Below, one piece after another: positions 1-13,051 of a DNA stretch of 64,000 nt (position 1 is the first letter of the stretch; each line of letters starts with the position of its first letter). Under the pieces are notes generated by a model. That model saw only the letters and a program-made list of their open reading frames with translations, did not search any database and was not told the DNA's origin. Origin of the DNA: Tamarix chinensis. Its lineage: Eukaryota > Streptophyta > Magnoliopsida > Caryophyllales > Tamaricaceae. The translations under genes were made by a program, and so were the position numbers. The stretch spans positions 3,286,564 to 3,350,563 of the forward strand of contig CM060175.1 of the NCBI GenBank assembly GCA_030549775.1, given 5' to 3'.

Positions 1-292
1 AAGAACTTGCACAAATAATAAAGGAGGAGAGCCAATGTGGCAAGCCAATAGGGGTGGTAGTAATAGCACAAGATGATGTTGCTAGGTGGTGTGCACTAGT
101 GGTATTAGCCAAAGAAGGGGGTGTGCACCATTATAAGTTGCCAAAATAAGGGGAATAGTGTTTAGTTGTTTGGGCTGAGTGGTGAAGGGTGTGGCGCGGT
201 GTAGGTTTCCAAAAGTGGAGGACAGTGCACTGATGGGAGCTGCAGCATCTAAGGAAGAAAAAAAGGAGGAGGCTATGGTGAAATTTTCCGAG

Positions 293-3200
293 TGTAACAC
301 TACCAGAAAAATTTATTTTAAAATAATGAGGAATCAGAAAATACTAAACATATATAGGAAAAATGGGGTGCTACTACCATACCTAACACAAGATAGGCAT
401 TAACACCTATCCCATATTAGATATAAAGATAAACCAAAACATCCGATTTAAAGTAGAGTGCTCAAAATCAAGTTACATACATATTTAAAAGATTGTTTAC
501 AACATAGGACCTTGACAACCCTTGACATAGTCAAATATAGGGAGAACGATAAGCTAAAAATATAGGGCTATATTAATAGAAAAACAAGTTAGGATATGAC
601 CCCAAAACATGGTCCATCACGGACCCCACAAAAGCCTCTAGATGTCCATGCTCTCTAGCCCCAAAGATGTGACCCCAAAACATGGTCTATCACAAACCCC
701 ACAAAAGCCTCTAAATGTCCATACTCTCAAGCCCTAAACCCAATTTGAGGTAGGCCCACTACTGACCATCTCCAAAAACACACATGGCCCTCTACTCATG
801 TAAATGAGTAGGTGACCAAGAAAATGGGCACATTAGTATGCTATATACTAAGTAAGCTAAGTTGCTTCTTTAACGAAAGTCATAAGTATACAAGTCCAAT
901 CATAACATGGAAATCATACTTAAAATGCATCATGCCAATGCCATATAAGTAAGTTAAGTGATACATCAAGATTCACTATCATGCATAACTCAAGCAACTC
1001 AGAATGTATCATGCTCATTATCATAGTACAATATCATAGGTAATCATACACACTTAATAAACAGATTATCTAGATGAACACTAGGATTTATTTTCCAACT
1101 TACTCAATTGATTAGGTTATACCATTTCCTTATTCACAGACTTATATAGGTTATCATCTAGTTAATCAATTCCAATTATTAGCGAGTTATTCATTCAAAT
1201 CATTATCTAAGTATTCATTCCAACTTTTACCATTATTACCATCCAACCATTTGTTTCAATCATTATCCAATTATTAATCATTGAGCGATGGACTATGCAC
1301 CACCCTATAGTCTCACATACTCTAGTAGCCTATCCAAACAAAGAGATATAAAGTCTAAGCTGATGCTAATAACCACAATGGATAGAAGTCCTGGCTGAAG
1401 CCAACCACAATAGACATAAGTCTACGATTAAGCCAACCAATGGGGACATATGTCTCAGCTAAAGCTAAGACCCTAGGTAACTAGATCCCTTCGTATGGAT
1501 ACCCTATAATACATTATTAGTGTCTAGAGTAGGTAAGGCACCATGATCTACTAGGATATCGTCCGAAGGCACCAATAAATATCCAAAGGCAGACTAACCT
1601 TTGGTATCCAATCGAGGATCGGGTAACCCAAACCCATACACAGCTTAAATATCTTTTTCTTTACATGATTAGTATATTAGTCATGTGGTTATATGATCAC
1701 ACAAGGCCCATATAAAGAGTTAGTAAGACATTTGCATATTTCTTCCATATTCATCCTTTCCATCCCCAACCATGTGTGGGATTTCTATTTATGCTTGTTT
1801 AATATTAACCATGCCCATTTCATTAGTCCATCCAAGCATATCCTTTGTTTCACCACCCTATTTCTCAAGAACCATTATATTCCATATGTGGTACAACCAT
1901 TAAACCTTTTCATCACCCATTGAGTATGTCATAAATCATGGTCCATTTAATCCATTCATTAGGTCATTAATCTATAATAATATCCATATTTTATCCCTTA
2001 AATAATCATATAACAATCACATGTATAGCTTCAAAGCATATCCAAACTAAGAAGAATAAAATCACACAAACCTGTCAAACCAATCAATCAGTCTAGTCTA
2101 ATTAGTTGATTGGCTGCACCAACTAGCCAATCAGTTTAAGCTAACAAGTTGATCTGTTTGGCTTACTCAGACCAGACTTACCTCAAACAATCAATTGGTT
2201 TAGGTAAATCAGTCAATTATTTATAAGCCATTTGATCGGTTATGCCCAAACAATTGCAGGGTTTAAGTAAAGATCAAGGTCTCTACAAGGATACCAGTAG
2301 ATGGGTTGGGTAAACTAGTCAACTATTCTAGGAATCATTCGATTGGTTTGACCTAACCAATCGATCAGTTTATCCTCCAACAGCACCAAACCATCATTTT
2401 CATGCAAATCATACTTATAATTTCTTATCATACCATATTGAAACATGTTCTAACATCACATAACACATTTTTTAGCTTACATTTGTTTCACATTTCACTA
2501 TTAATCATCACAACCCAATATGTCCTCAAGATTCATGCTTTTCACTCAAACTGTACAATCTCACTGGCCAATCAAGTTCTATAAGCTATATGTTCGTGCC
2601 AACATGTAATATCAAACTTAAAGAGATTGATAAGATACAAGTTTACTCATAACCTATTTAAAAGCAAGAATAACTAACTTGATGCAATAAATTTTCCTCA
2701 AACAAGAACACTCAACCTATGAAATCCTAAACTTTCAAAAACTCATAAAAACAATAATTTTAACTCAGAAAGTCATGAATAAATTTTACAAATTCAAACT
2801 TGAAGTGGAAAGGAAAGAATGAACGTACCACATCTAAAGGAAGATAGAGGGTAATTGAGCTACACCACTTAACCTTTTTCCTAAATCTAACTCTTTTATG
2901 CTCAAAAATTAAAGTGAGAGAGAGCTAGAAAAAGGATTATAAGAGTAAGATAAATTCAACTACAAGGCTAGAATTGAAATGGGGAGAATATCAATGCTAG
3001 AGAGTTAAGTATTTTAAAAACAAGGTGAATAAAAGGGGGCGATTAGAGCTATTTATAGCCAAAAAATTGATATGGATCACAAATGTGCTCAAGAATAGAT
3101 CAAAAAGCATAATTCTTATTTTTAAAATTTGATTTAAATAGATATATTTTATCCAAGATATGGTGACCTATCCTCCAAAGCTCAAATTGTGATTCTAGAG

Positions 3201-3832
3201 GAGTGCAAGTAATTGGTTCATAAATTCAATACACAAGAGGTGAAATGGAAGGTCACCGTGGAAAAAATCTCCCAGTTGAGCACAATCGAGTATGAGATCG
3301 AAGCAATGATCCTTGAATTGTGTAGAGAAAAAATGTTGAAGATGATAAAGATGAAGTCATATCCCCCTAAATTGTTTAAACTAACTCCTCAGATTGATCT
3401 AAGGTAATATTTTTGGTCCAAATGTATCATGAAAAAGGTTAAGTATCCTTTAGGAATAATTTAGCATGGGTTAACAAGGTTCCATTTCAATAGGAGAAAT
3501 TTTCCTAAAAATTTGAGTTTTAAAAAAATACCTAACTCAACAAATGAATCAATCGGTTTGGCTTACCAGTTAACTATTCTACTGATCAGTCAATTGGTTC
3601 CCTAGCCGGTCAATTAGTTTGGTTGAGTAAAACCATTTTGCTAAAATTAACTAATTGATCGGTTCATGGAACTAATTGATTGGTTAACCTAAAAAGCATA
3701 TTTAATTTAGTTTTCCAATCCCATTTATAATTCAAAATTACCTCAAACCCAATCATAATATCAAATCAAAATCAAACACAAAAAATTAGCATAATTTATC
3801 ATTTAACACTTTATAAAATATAGGATATTACA
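293..3832 (-). mobile_element. Solo LTR, 3,540 bp, TSD CCGAG
   Basis: The segment starts TGTAACAC and ends GGATATTACA (TG...CA). It is flanked on both sides by CCGAG (288-292 and 3833-3837), a perfect 5-bp target site duplication. No internal domain, primer site or polypurine tract is present, so this is a solo LTR left by LTR-LTR recombination. The orientation is taken from related LTRs whose TATA box and polypurine tract can be seen. It shares block order with the LTR at 25886-33774, including a stretch around 720-860 and a region rich in CAATTGGTT/CAATCGATTGG-like words at 2060-2370. No gene is inside; short open frames here are chance. Confidence 0.85.
1350..1480. repeat. Tandem repeat inside solo LTR, about 50-bp unit, 3 degenerate copies
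   Basis: The phrase AACCACAATGGATAGAAGTC recurs as AACCACAATAGACATAAGTC and AACCAATGGGGACATATGTC, each followed by a GCTGAAGCC or GCTAAAGCT-like phrase. The array sits where the other LTRs of this group carry their own arrays (26750-26890, 27650-27890). Confidence 0.6.
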
Positions 3833-4593
3833 CCGAGGGAGGAAGCATGGTCGTAGTTGATATGGATGTAACCAAGGAAAGGAAAAAGGAAGGAGGGTGG
3901 TTATGGAGTGTTTAGCCAAAAGGTGGGATAAGAAACCAGTGGAAATGGTCGTTGGTTAGGAGGTAGGAAAGGTAAAGGTGACTAAAGGAGGTAGGGTGTT
4001 TCAGTTGAGATAGCCAGTGGTGATCTTTTGTGGTTGTTTTGGCAACGATAAGGAGGAGAAGAAGCTTTTTTGATGATGTTTCAATAGAAAATTAACGGGA
4101 GAAGGAGAAGGAGTGGATCAATGCATGAGTTGTGTGTGTCCATGTGTGTGTGCGCGCTCACACACACATACAGAAAACTTGCATACATGAAGAGAGAGAG
4201 AGAGAGAGAGAGAGAGAAGGAAAGATGAGGTGATCAACATGTTTGTCAATGCAATCTATCATGCAAAAATGAGAATTGACGGGTGATAGTGAGGGTAATG
4301 TGCAGTCATAGGATGGAAGCATGGTATAAAGATTTGGTTAAGGAAAAATACATGTTTGCATAAGCCTAAGGAAAAGAAGAAAAAGAAGTTGGGTAGGTAG
4401 AGGAGATCACAAAAAAGGAAAAAGGGAAGGAGAAAAGGAGAAGGGAAAGAAATTAGTTTTGGGTTTAAAATTTAGAATTAGGTTAAGATAATTTAGGTTA
4501 GGGTAAAATAGAAATACAAAATTCCTAAGATTAGAACTATGTTAAGGTACTCATTATTTGATATTAGGGTTAGCTAAAATTTGGGATATTACA

Positions 4594-6498
4594 TAAACAC
4601 CATCCCACATTCTTAAATTCTACATTATCCATAATGTAGAAAAAAATATACACCCAAATATTTCACCAAAAATTCATTATATAATGGGTACTTAGCCTTC
4701 CAGATTTAACTAATTGATAAAATTTTTCATATCGAAGAATGTTCAACAACACAATATAATATATCAATTATATGTAGTAGAGAAATGATATTACCCTATG
4801 GCAAGAGTGAGGATCTTTCTTGCTCTCTCAAAACCATGAAAATGTAATTCCTCCTCTTAATGAAATGGTATAACGGCATTGTCACACTTTGAACCCATGA
4901 ATTTCTGAAAACAAAACCAACGTAAGGAGACCAATAGTATACAAGTTTTAAATTTTAGCTCAATTTGACTTAACAAATTAACATACTATAAACAAATTGA
5001 AATAAAAGAAAAAAATTAGGGCATGGTGAAAGGTAGATAAAATCTAAACTTAGGATGCGACATTGGGAAATTGGCTAAAGTGTAGGTGGTTGATGTCTTT
5101 TTTTTCAGTTAGTGGACTAAATTTGTGATGGGAAGATAGTGGATTCCATCAATGTTATGGGTTTTATAATACTATAATATATTGGGAATGGAGAGAAAAT
5201 TGTTATTTGATGTGTGGTGGTAGTCTAGGCTTGTTGTGGGTTACAAATGGCCAGCACTATGGTCGGGTAAAAGAGCATTATTATAGTAGATTGAGAATTG
5301 AGAATGAGGTGGATTATTCATCTTATTACTCATTAGGCGTTGCTTGATAAGTGGTAGTTAATCATCTCTAGGGTTGGGAATGTATATCAAAGTACTGGCT
5401 TATTAGAGTAGTGGTTATTGTGGAGTTGGGTGGTGTCGTGTGGTTAGAAAAAGGTAGATGACGTTGCTGGGGTGTGAAGTAGTATGGAAGTAAGGTAGAG
5501 GAAAAGTGAATGGAGATTGTGGGATAGTGGGTTATGGAGGTTGGTGGTTATGGAGTTTGGGATGTGGGGGTGATTATAGTAGAGGTATGGTTCATGTAGT
5601 TATTTCTGTAATGTAGAGCGGGTTAATAGGATAGAAGATTTTATAAAATAAAATAAAAAACTAAGCACGTTGGCCTTTTTTTTACGTCTTAGAACACAGG
5701 TTGTCTCCTTAGACATATGTTAGGTATAGTTGAGGCAAATTTGAGAGTGAAACTTTGATTTCATTACACTACATGGAATCTAGCTAATGGCATCAAGCAC
5801 ACCTCAAGTGTGATTTGGGTGGATTTGCTCAAAATATCTCAGTCATTATAATACAACCAAGATATAAGTTGAGGCATGGAATAAAACTAGGGTAAGTTTG
5901 GGAAAAAATTCTCCAATCTTCTTTTTCTAATTCGAACTTCCTTTTTCATCTCACACCTATAAAACCCCAAACAAATAAAAACATTAAAATGCTGTGTATA
6001 TCTATTTAACAAATGTTATTTAATTAAATAAAGCAAGAAATAAATAATAAAGATAACACGATCAGGACATAGGTTTCATCTTAAGAATTACTAGTTTTAG
6101 TTCATGATCCTTCCCTCTTAAAATCAACCAATGTAAGTTTGGGGACGAAGCCCCATTCGTTGAGGTTTGTGCTTACAAGATGTAAGGGAGTGGGTAAGAG
6201 GTGAAGTTAGGTGATTATTTCTAAATCTTTGGCAAATGCAAGAAAATAAGTAATGATTTGATTCCAAGGTGAGGAAAGGCCTATAAGGATGAAGGAATCA
6301 CCCATAAAAGCAAAAAAGAAAATAAAACACATAAAACATCTTCTCGCAAAATGCTTGGATGGCCTTTGATTTATCATTCATCGTCTACCCAACCCCTTGG
6401 TGCTACCCATTCCTACCTTGACCCTAAGTTGTCCATTCCACAAGCATTAGAAGACTACTCAACATTAAAAACCCTAATATTTTATTTTTTTCAACCTA
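4594..6498. other. Gene-free interval, no assignable element
   Basis: About 1.9 kb of AT-rich sequence between the older LTR and the CACTA element. I see no long open frame, no TG...CA element with a target duplication, and no RNA gene. A short palindrome (TACATTATCCATAATGTA) lies near 4621-4638. The sequence near 6137-6160 (GGGGACGAAGCCCC) resembles the C/G-rich end of chromovirus internal domains but is too short to assign. Confidence 0.4.
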
Positions 6499-6812
6499 TA
6501 CTATAGGTAATGAGGTTTTTAATGACCAACATTTTTGTTGTTAATGGCTAAATTTTGGTTGCTAAAGTCAATAACGACCAAAAAAAATTAGTGGTCATCA
6601 GTGGTTGTTATTGCTCCCTCGTTCAAGGCTTTCACGACTAACTGAAATTTTTTGTCACTAAATTAATAAAGATGACATATTATGTTGATCGCTAAAGTAA
6701 TAACGATGACGTATTGTAATACCCCCAAATTTACTACTAAAAAATTTTGTTTAAATTAAAAGGTTTAGCGGAAGCGAAAGATAAAATCGTAAACTCGGGG
6801 GCATTACCGCCA

Positions 6813-6858
6813 CACTTAGTACCAGATCGGTTCACTCCTATTGTTCCAGTACTAAGTG
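6813..6858. other. Conserved stem-loop near LTR 3' end
   Basis: The arms CACTTAGTAC and GTACTAAGTG are perfect reverse complements with a 26-base loop. Equivalent stems occur at 13052-13097, 27053-27098, 51663-51705 and 58196-58241. Confidence 0.7.
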
Positions 6859-7384
6859 CTAAGGCTAAATAAATTTAACACTGAACATGAATCATAAATA
6901 AAACATAAGACATACAGAAATCAGAGTGCGATTTAGGGATTACAATCCAAAGAGTACATTTTTCAAAACATAAATCATAGTACAAAACACAATTAAAATA
7001 CGATAATATAAAGTCCAATAAAAGAAACAGGTCGGTCCGAGTCGCTCTCAATCCCCAAGTCCGATTTAGGCACAACGCTCAGCCCCACCCGATGCCTCGT
7101 AGGTGTCGTAAGCATCAAAGACGTCATCCCCTACCTACACAAGCTCTAACGAGTCCTCTGCTCATGGGAATGAGCAAAACTCATGAAATGGGTGATCAGT
7201 ACACTACGTACTGAGTAAGGTAACAGATTTGCTAAGGCCAACATACAAAACACACTACACAGTATACATGGCATAGTCGTATGAACAACATGTAATAGAA
7301 CAAGTGATAAAGGCTAGCTATGGTCCAAATAGGCTTATTCGTTATATCTCTAGTAATTGTAATTGATTCACATCATAATCTTTA

Positions 7385-7705
7385 TTAATCCATGCGAGTA
7401 CGGGAACCCCACTATTATAGTCGATGGATCAGTCACTTATAGGACAAAACGCACCTAACCACTATTTTATGCCGGTGGATCGGACTGGCCCCGACTCTCA
7501 TGGTGTTCCACTGTAAGTACTTAGTATCTTTTACGTGTATTAACCAATTAGGGTTTGGTTAACTGAGCTCAGGATCCCCCACTATTATTGCCGGTGGGCC
7601 AGTCACTTGCAGGACGAAGTCCACACCACTATTATTCGTCGGTGGATCGGTCACTTGCGGGACAATAATCCACACCACTATTCCTTACCGGTGGATCGGC
7701 TGGCC
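7385..7705. repeat. Tandem array of CCGGT-type palindromes (minus LTR)
   Basis: Repeated phrases of the form CACTATTAT-x-GCCGGTGGATCGG occur at about 7410, 7460, 7575, 7630 and 7680, alternating with GGACGAA or GGACAAAA phrases. The same array, inverted, is at 12110-12540. Confidence 0.75.
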
Positions 7706-8717
7706 CCGGCTTAGAATTCTTTCACTTTACATTATTAGTATTTTATTGTATCTTATTCAACAAATTCTGCCCTAGACATGCATGACTAACTCCAGCTATA
7801 ATTATGCCACAAAGAGGGCCCGCCCCATATCTTGAGACCCGGCACCCACTAACTCACACCTCGACATCCATTTCCCTTTACACTTACCCTTTAATGAAAG
7901 CTCAACTCCTAAGGGTACGTGTAATACCCCATATTGTTAAAATCCAAATTTATTAAGTTTAATGATTTTATTAGCGTAATTTGATTAAAACAATTGATTA
8001 TTTTAATTTCGAGTCGTTTTCAATTATAACTTTGTCATGTGATTACGGCGTTATTTTGAAGTTATATTTCATTAACAAAGTATATTATATAAATTATATA
8101 ATTTCTGTTTAAATAGTTAAAGTTATTTTAATGATTTTTGCCATAGAAAATATTTCCAACTTTAAATTTATTCGTTTTCGAAAATCGTTAATACTTTCGG
8201 AAGGTTTTAAATTAAAAAGATTTTTCGGAGATTATTTAAGAATTTCTTTTCGAAATTAATTTTTTTCTGTTTTATGCTTTTGATTTACGGAAAACCAATT
8301 TCGGAAATTATTTAAATTAGTCTCGGTTGATTTGAATTTGCCCTAAATATTTTATTATATGTTCTTAAATAATTTTTTTTAGGTCTTATAACATATATTC
8401 CCGTAAATAATACATATTTTATGTTCATGGGTAATTCCTTCTGAGGATGTTTCCAAAATTCTTATATAACTCTTTTATTAATTTTAAGCCTTCGGATCCT
8501 TCCGAAATAAATTTTCGATAAATAAATTTTTGATTAAATTCTCCCAATATTAATTTTTGATGTTTAGTATTTAATTTGAACTTATACCCCAGGTGCAACA
8601 ACTCATAGTTCATCCCTAAGGGGGTAGTTAATTTAGGTATAGCAAATGACGCGTTAATATAGAAGTCTGAATACCCTAACCCTAGGGAGCTGCAGGAGAC
8701 TTCGGGGGCGAAGTCTG

Positions 8718-8735
8718 TTTTTAAGGGGGTAGTGA
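8718..8735 (+). other. Polypurine tract
   Basis: TTTAAGGGGGTAGTGA lies directly before the LTR start TGAAATACCC. The same arrangement is at 62316-62332. A second copy of AAGGGGGTAGT is upstream at about 8613-8623. Confidence 0.75.
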
Positions 8736-9669
8736 TGAAATACCCTAGAATTAATTATTTTGGAAAATAAGTCATTAAATAAGGATTATTGGGGAATTTA
8801 TTTAATATATTACTCTTTTTAAATTAAAAAGGGGTTTTGTAGGGCAAGCTAATAGGAATTTTGAGATAATTTATAAAGGGTATCTTTATATATATATATA
8901 TTTTTTTTTTGCCCTAAATTAGCCTAAAAAGAAGGATAAATATTTTATTTAATCATTTAAATATTCTTACTCTAAGTACTCAAGGTAAATACTCTAAACA
9001 TTTATATAAAATAAAATACTAAAATAAAATAACATAAATAAACCTTTCCTCCTTTTTCTTCTTCCCCCCCCTTCTCGCCGTTGGGCCAGCCGCGGCCCAA
9101 CTCCCTTTCTTTTCCTCCTTCCCCACGGCCCAGCGCCATTCGGCCCTCCCCCGCCATAGTAAAACGCAGCGTTTCGCCCCTCCTTTCTCTGAAACGCTGC
9201 GCACCAATTAATGAGGTAGCCGTTGCCTGCCAGCTACTTGACGCCGCACTTTGTCCATAACTCACCCAAAACGCCGCATTTTAATAAGGCTTTTTGACCG
9301 TTGCCGAACCGGCCGGTCTCCCCCTTCTTTTTCTTTTCTCCCCGGACCACCGGTCCGGCCACCTTCCCTTTCCTTCCTCCCGCGCACGATCTGTAACACG
9401 CCGCCCTTCCCCTTCTGCGCCGATGGCCTGCCCGTGTCGCCTGCACGCCGCCTTCCCCCCTTCCTACCCTTCTAGCTGCCCTCCCTCGATAGGCCGACAC
9501 CCCACCATCACTCCCAGGCCTGCCCCGCACCCTTTTTCCCTTTTCCCGACCAACCAACAGGTCTGCCATGGCAGACCTGCGTCGGCCTGCCACCGCCGGC
9601 CGGCGTGTCCGATTGCCACCTGACCTGCCTTCCTCTGCCCCCTCTCTCAATTATTCCCCATTTCGAGCC

Positions 9670-9677
9670 TATAAATA
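9670..9677 (+). promoter_or_regulatory. TATA box of LTR
   Basis: TATAAATA followed by CCCCC, about 930 bp into the LTR, inside the C/G-rich block. The counterpart on the minus strand is at 15869-15876, and another plus-strand copy is at 63380-63387, each followed by a C run. Conservation in three copies supports a real promoter. Confidence 0.7.
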
Positions 9678-10249
9678 CCCCCTAAGGATCCAGCTTCGGG
9701 GGTTTTCGAAACCAAAAGCCCAGAAATCACCTTGCACCGCCCCTACTTCAAACAGCCACCCCGTCGTCGCCGCCCATCGCCATCGCCCGATCCACCCCCG
9801 AAACCCTTCCTTGCATCATCCTCCACCGACCCAGGCCTCCCTCACCCCTCGGTTCGCTCTGCACGCGCTGCCTCAGGCGTGCAAAGTACCCTTCCCGACC
9901 AAGCCAACCTCGAACTCCGCCGCCCTTCTCACCGCCGCCCATCGCCATGCCGCCACTTCTAGCACCCCCTCTACCTCCCAAAACCACCAAGGGAGCTTCC
10001 CCAACCTCCATAGACCCTTTGTTTCCCCTGCCAACCCCTCATTTTCCTTCCTTCCCCCTCCACCACTTCTCCACCTTTCTTCTTCCCCCCAACGTCGCCG
10101 CCGCCGCCGCCGTCGTGTGCCGTGCACTGCCACCTGTGCCACCAGCACCCCTAGGTGGTCCTCTAAACTCCCCAAAAAACCCTTGTTATAAAAATGTTAA
10201 TTATTTTTAGAAGTATTATTAGTATTAGTAATAATGTTATTATTATTAT

Positions 10250-10413
10250 CATTATCCTTATTATTATTATTATTATTATTATTCAACCTAACCTTGATTT
10301 ATTTATAATTGTTAGTATTAATATTATTAGTGACTTATGACTTTAGGATTATTATTTTAACATCCTTATTGTTATTATTAATAGTCTTACTATTATCATT
10401 ATTATCATGGTTA

Positions 10414-10448
<35 letters not shown>

Positions 10449-10450
10449 TT
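10250..10450. repeat. TTA microsatellite zone
   Basis: Runs of TTA/ATT at about 10250-10283 and 10419-10449, with imperfect ATT-rich sequence between. The matching zone in the minus-strand LTR is at 14970-15040. Confidence 0.85.
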
Positions 10451-12109
10451 AGTTCCTTGTCACTATTAGTAATATTTCATATACCACTAACCTTACTATC
10501 GCTACTACTATCATCATTATTAGTAACATTGAACTACTACCGTTAATAATAAATATTATTGAAATCTCTTTTAAAATATTGTAGCTATTAAGACCTACTT
10601 TTATTAGTAGTAGCCGGATTAGCTACCTTAAGAATAATGACCATACCTTTACTTATAAAATTAATATTTCATTTTTAGCCCCAAAGGTAAGTTAAAGATA
10701 AGAGTAAGGTAGAAGAATAGTGTTTGGTTAGAGAAAAATTAACCTCTAGTGTTCCCCTCTTATAGGTAAATCAAGTCGACATCAGGAGGAGGTGTAGGAA
10801 CGTGCTCCAAGACCGGTGTCGTGTTAGGTAAGGACGAAGCTATGGCCTTGTGCTTGTGTGACGTAATGTGTGGTTAAATAATGAGCATGCCATGTTGATG
10901 TATATTATGTATGTGTTATGAATAACTTATTTTGTGTAGCGCAGCGTGGATCATGTGGTACGTTATGTGTGCCTTGTATTATACGTGTATGACATGTTCT
11001 ATGTTGATATTTGATGTTGATGATGTGTCATGATATGGCCCTCTAGGACATGCATGCTAGGGTCTTGGTAGCATGAAATGATAATAAAAGAACAACGGGA
11101 AAGTGGACATTTGGGAATTTTGTATGGGGGGGAACTAGATCTTGCATGAGCGTGATCCTTATGTGGGAAAAGTTGATTTGGGTTATAAGTAAGAGTTTTG
11201 GAGAGTCTTAGAGTGATTGGAGACTTGGTATGAAAATAGTACGTGAGTTGGTGCATAAGAGACTTGATTAGGGTTTTGCGAGTAAGTGTGTGTTGGGGAG
11301 TCTGCATGGAGTATTTAAAGTCTGCATGGGGATGAATATTACATGAGGAAAGTTTATTTAGGAAGTAAATAAGATAATGTCAAAGTTATGGGTCCATTGG
11401 AGACTTGGGTGCAAAATTCTACGTGGGTCGATGTAAGGGTGTCTAAGGGACCCAATTAGGATTTTGAGAGAAAATGAGGAATTTGAAGGGTACAAGGGTA
11501 AAAACGATCAAGGAAGGATGGAGTATGGGGTTGAGAGTGAGAATTCACTTATATAAAGGATGAGTATGGGTTTCTAAATGAGAGAAGAGGTTTTGGGGTG
11601 AAAGAGGGAGGTTACTTGTTGAGGAAGTAAAGTGCTAGGGTTTGGCCTAGTCAACTAGGGTCTTGGATGGTCAACTGGGGTCTGGCGGTCACATGTGAAC
11701 TAGGGAGATAAAGTATTACATTTGGGGAATTTTCTAATAAGAATGAGGTGCGAGATGGAGAACAAAGTGACGTTTAGGTAAGTACGAAAGAGTTGGGCCA
11801 CATAGGTCCGATTAGGGCCTCCGAGGAGGAACCCTAGAGGGATGAGGACATGCGGAGTCGATATCATATGTGTTGGGATGGCCTATATCCTTGGGGCTTG
11901 TGTCTTACTATATGCTACTTTACCTAAGTCTACGGGGGATGGATGTCGGGTGTGAGAAGAGGTATGAGTCTCAAAATATGGGACGGTCCCTCTGGAGGGG
12001 AAGAAGTAGAGTATCAACCGCATGCATGTCAAGGGTGTGATGTGATTCAATAAGACACGGATAAGACATTAATTACGTAAAGCAAAAGATGTTGAATCGA
12101 GCCCGTGAT

Positions 12110-12540
12110 CCAGTCCACCGGCTATAATAGTGGATCAGAGGTGTTCAGCCCTGTGCATTTATTTTCCGGTCCACCGGCTATAATAGTGGATCAGAGGCGT
12201 TCTGCCCTGTGCGTTTATTTTCCGGTTCACCGGCTATAATAGTGGATCAGAGGCGTTCTGCCCTGTGCGTTATCTTCCGGTCCACCGGCTATAATAGTGG
12301 AGGATCTCGTGCTCAACAAACCAAACGAATAAGTTAATCCATGGGAAATATACTAAGTACTTAAAGCGAAACACCATGTGAGTCGGGGCCATGATCCGGT
12401 CCACCAGCTATAATAGTGGATCAAAGGCGTTTTGCCCTGTGCATTTATTTTCCGGTCCACCGGCTATAATAGTGGATCAGAGGCGTTCTGCCCTGTGCGT
12501 ATATCTTCCGGTCCACCGGCTATAATAGTGGGGCTCCCGC
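12110..12540 (+). repeat. Tandem array, about 57-bp unit, built on CCGGTCCACCGG palindrome
   Basis: Seven copies of a unit beginning with a CCGGTCCACCGG-like palindrome, then CTATAATAGTGG and, in most copies, ATCAGAGGCGTTCTGCCC. A higher-order layout is visible. Runs of two or three units end in a shorter unit followed by a CTC-rich phrase, and this block repeats twice (about 12107-12310 and 12390-12545). Confidence 0.85.
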
Positions 12541-13051
12541 GCTCACATGGGTTATTAAAGAGTATGTGTGAAATGAACATATTATTAACGAGGATAAATA
12601 ATAAGTCACCAGAAAGTACTCAAGTCTTATCTTGTGTGTTATCGTATGTTACTTATATGATTGTGCTATGTGGTATGATTGTATGTTTGGCCTTAGCGCA
12701 CCTACGCCCTTACTCAGTATTGGACCCGTACTGATACTACCTTGATTGAATGGGTCCAGTGATGATCCACCCATGGTGGGGAGCAGACCTCCTATGCAGG
12801 TCTGATCGGTTACTAGTTTGGGGTGGAAGGCTTGACTTGAGTGAGTAGGCGATCCGGATATTGGTCCATTGGAATCTGTTTTATTTAGCTATATTTTGTA
12901 CTACACTTCTTGTTTTGAAACCGTACTCTTAAGTTGCAATCTTAACGATATTTTAACTGTTGTTGACTCGTGGTTTTCGTGAATGGTCTATGTTAACTAT
13001 GGACCTATGTTTTGATGATTCTTACTTAATGATTGTTTAGTTTAGCCTTAG

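Larger units (their letters stand above)
1..4593 (-). mobile_element. Older LTR (TGTAAY family), truncated at window edge and split by a solo LTR
   Basis: Bases 1-292 and 3838-4593 flank the inserted LTR at 293-3832 and read as one older LTR on the minus strand. Its right edge at 4593 ends GGGATATTACA, which is the reverse complement of a TGTAATATCCC start and matches the other LTRs in the window. The other end lies before base 1, so no target duplication can be checked. The G/A-rich stretch at 3838-4450, with a GA run at about 4190-4217, matches the purine-rich (minus-strand pyrimidine-rich) block seen in the other LTRs. No coding potential. The assignment is by end sequence and architecture only. 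Confidence 0.5.

Noticed and set aside
4621..4638. Small palindrome considered as a MITE terminal repeat
   Set aside because: No matching partner end or target duplication nearby.
9019..10210. Many overlapping open frames (up to 207 codons, Pro/Arg-rich) on both strands
   Set aside because: They lie in the C/G-rich block of an LTR, overlap in several frames at once, have no domain, and are not conserved as frames in the homologous blocks at 15240-16240, 30160-31210 and 62860-64000. Low stop density in C-rich DNA explains them.
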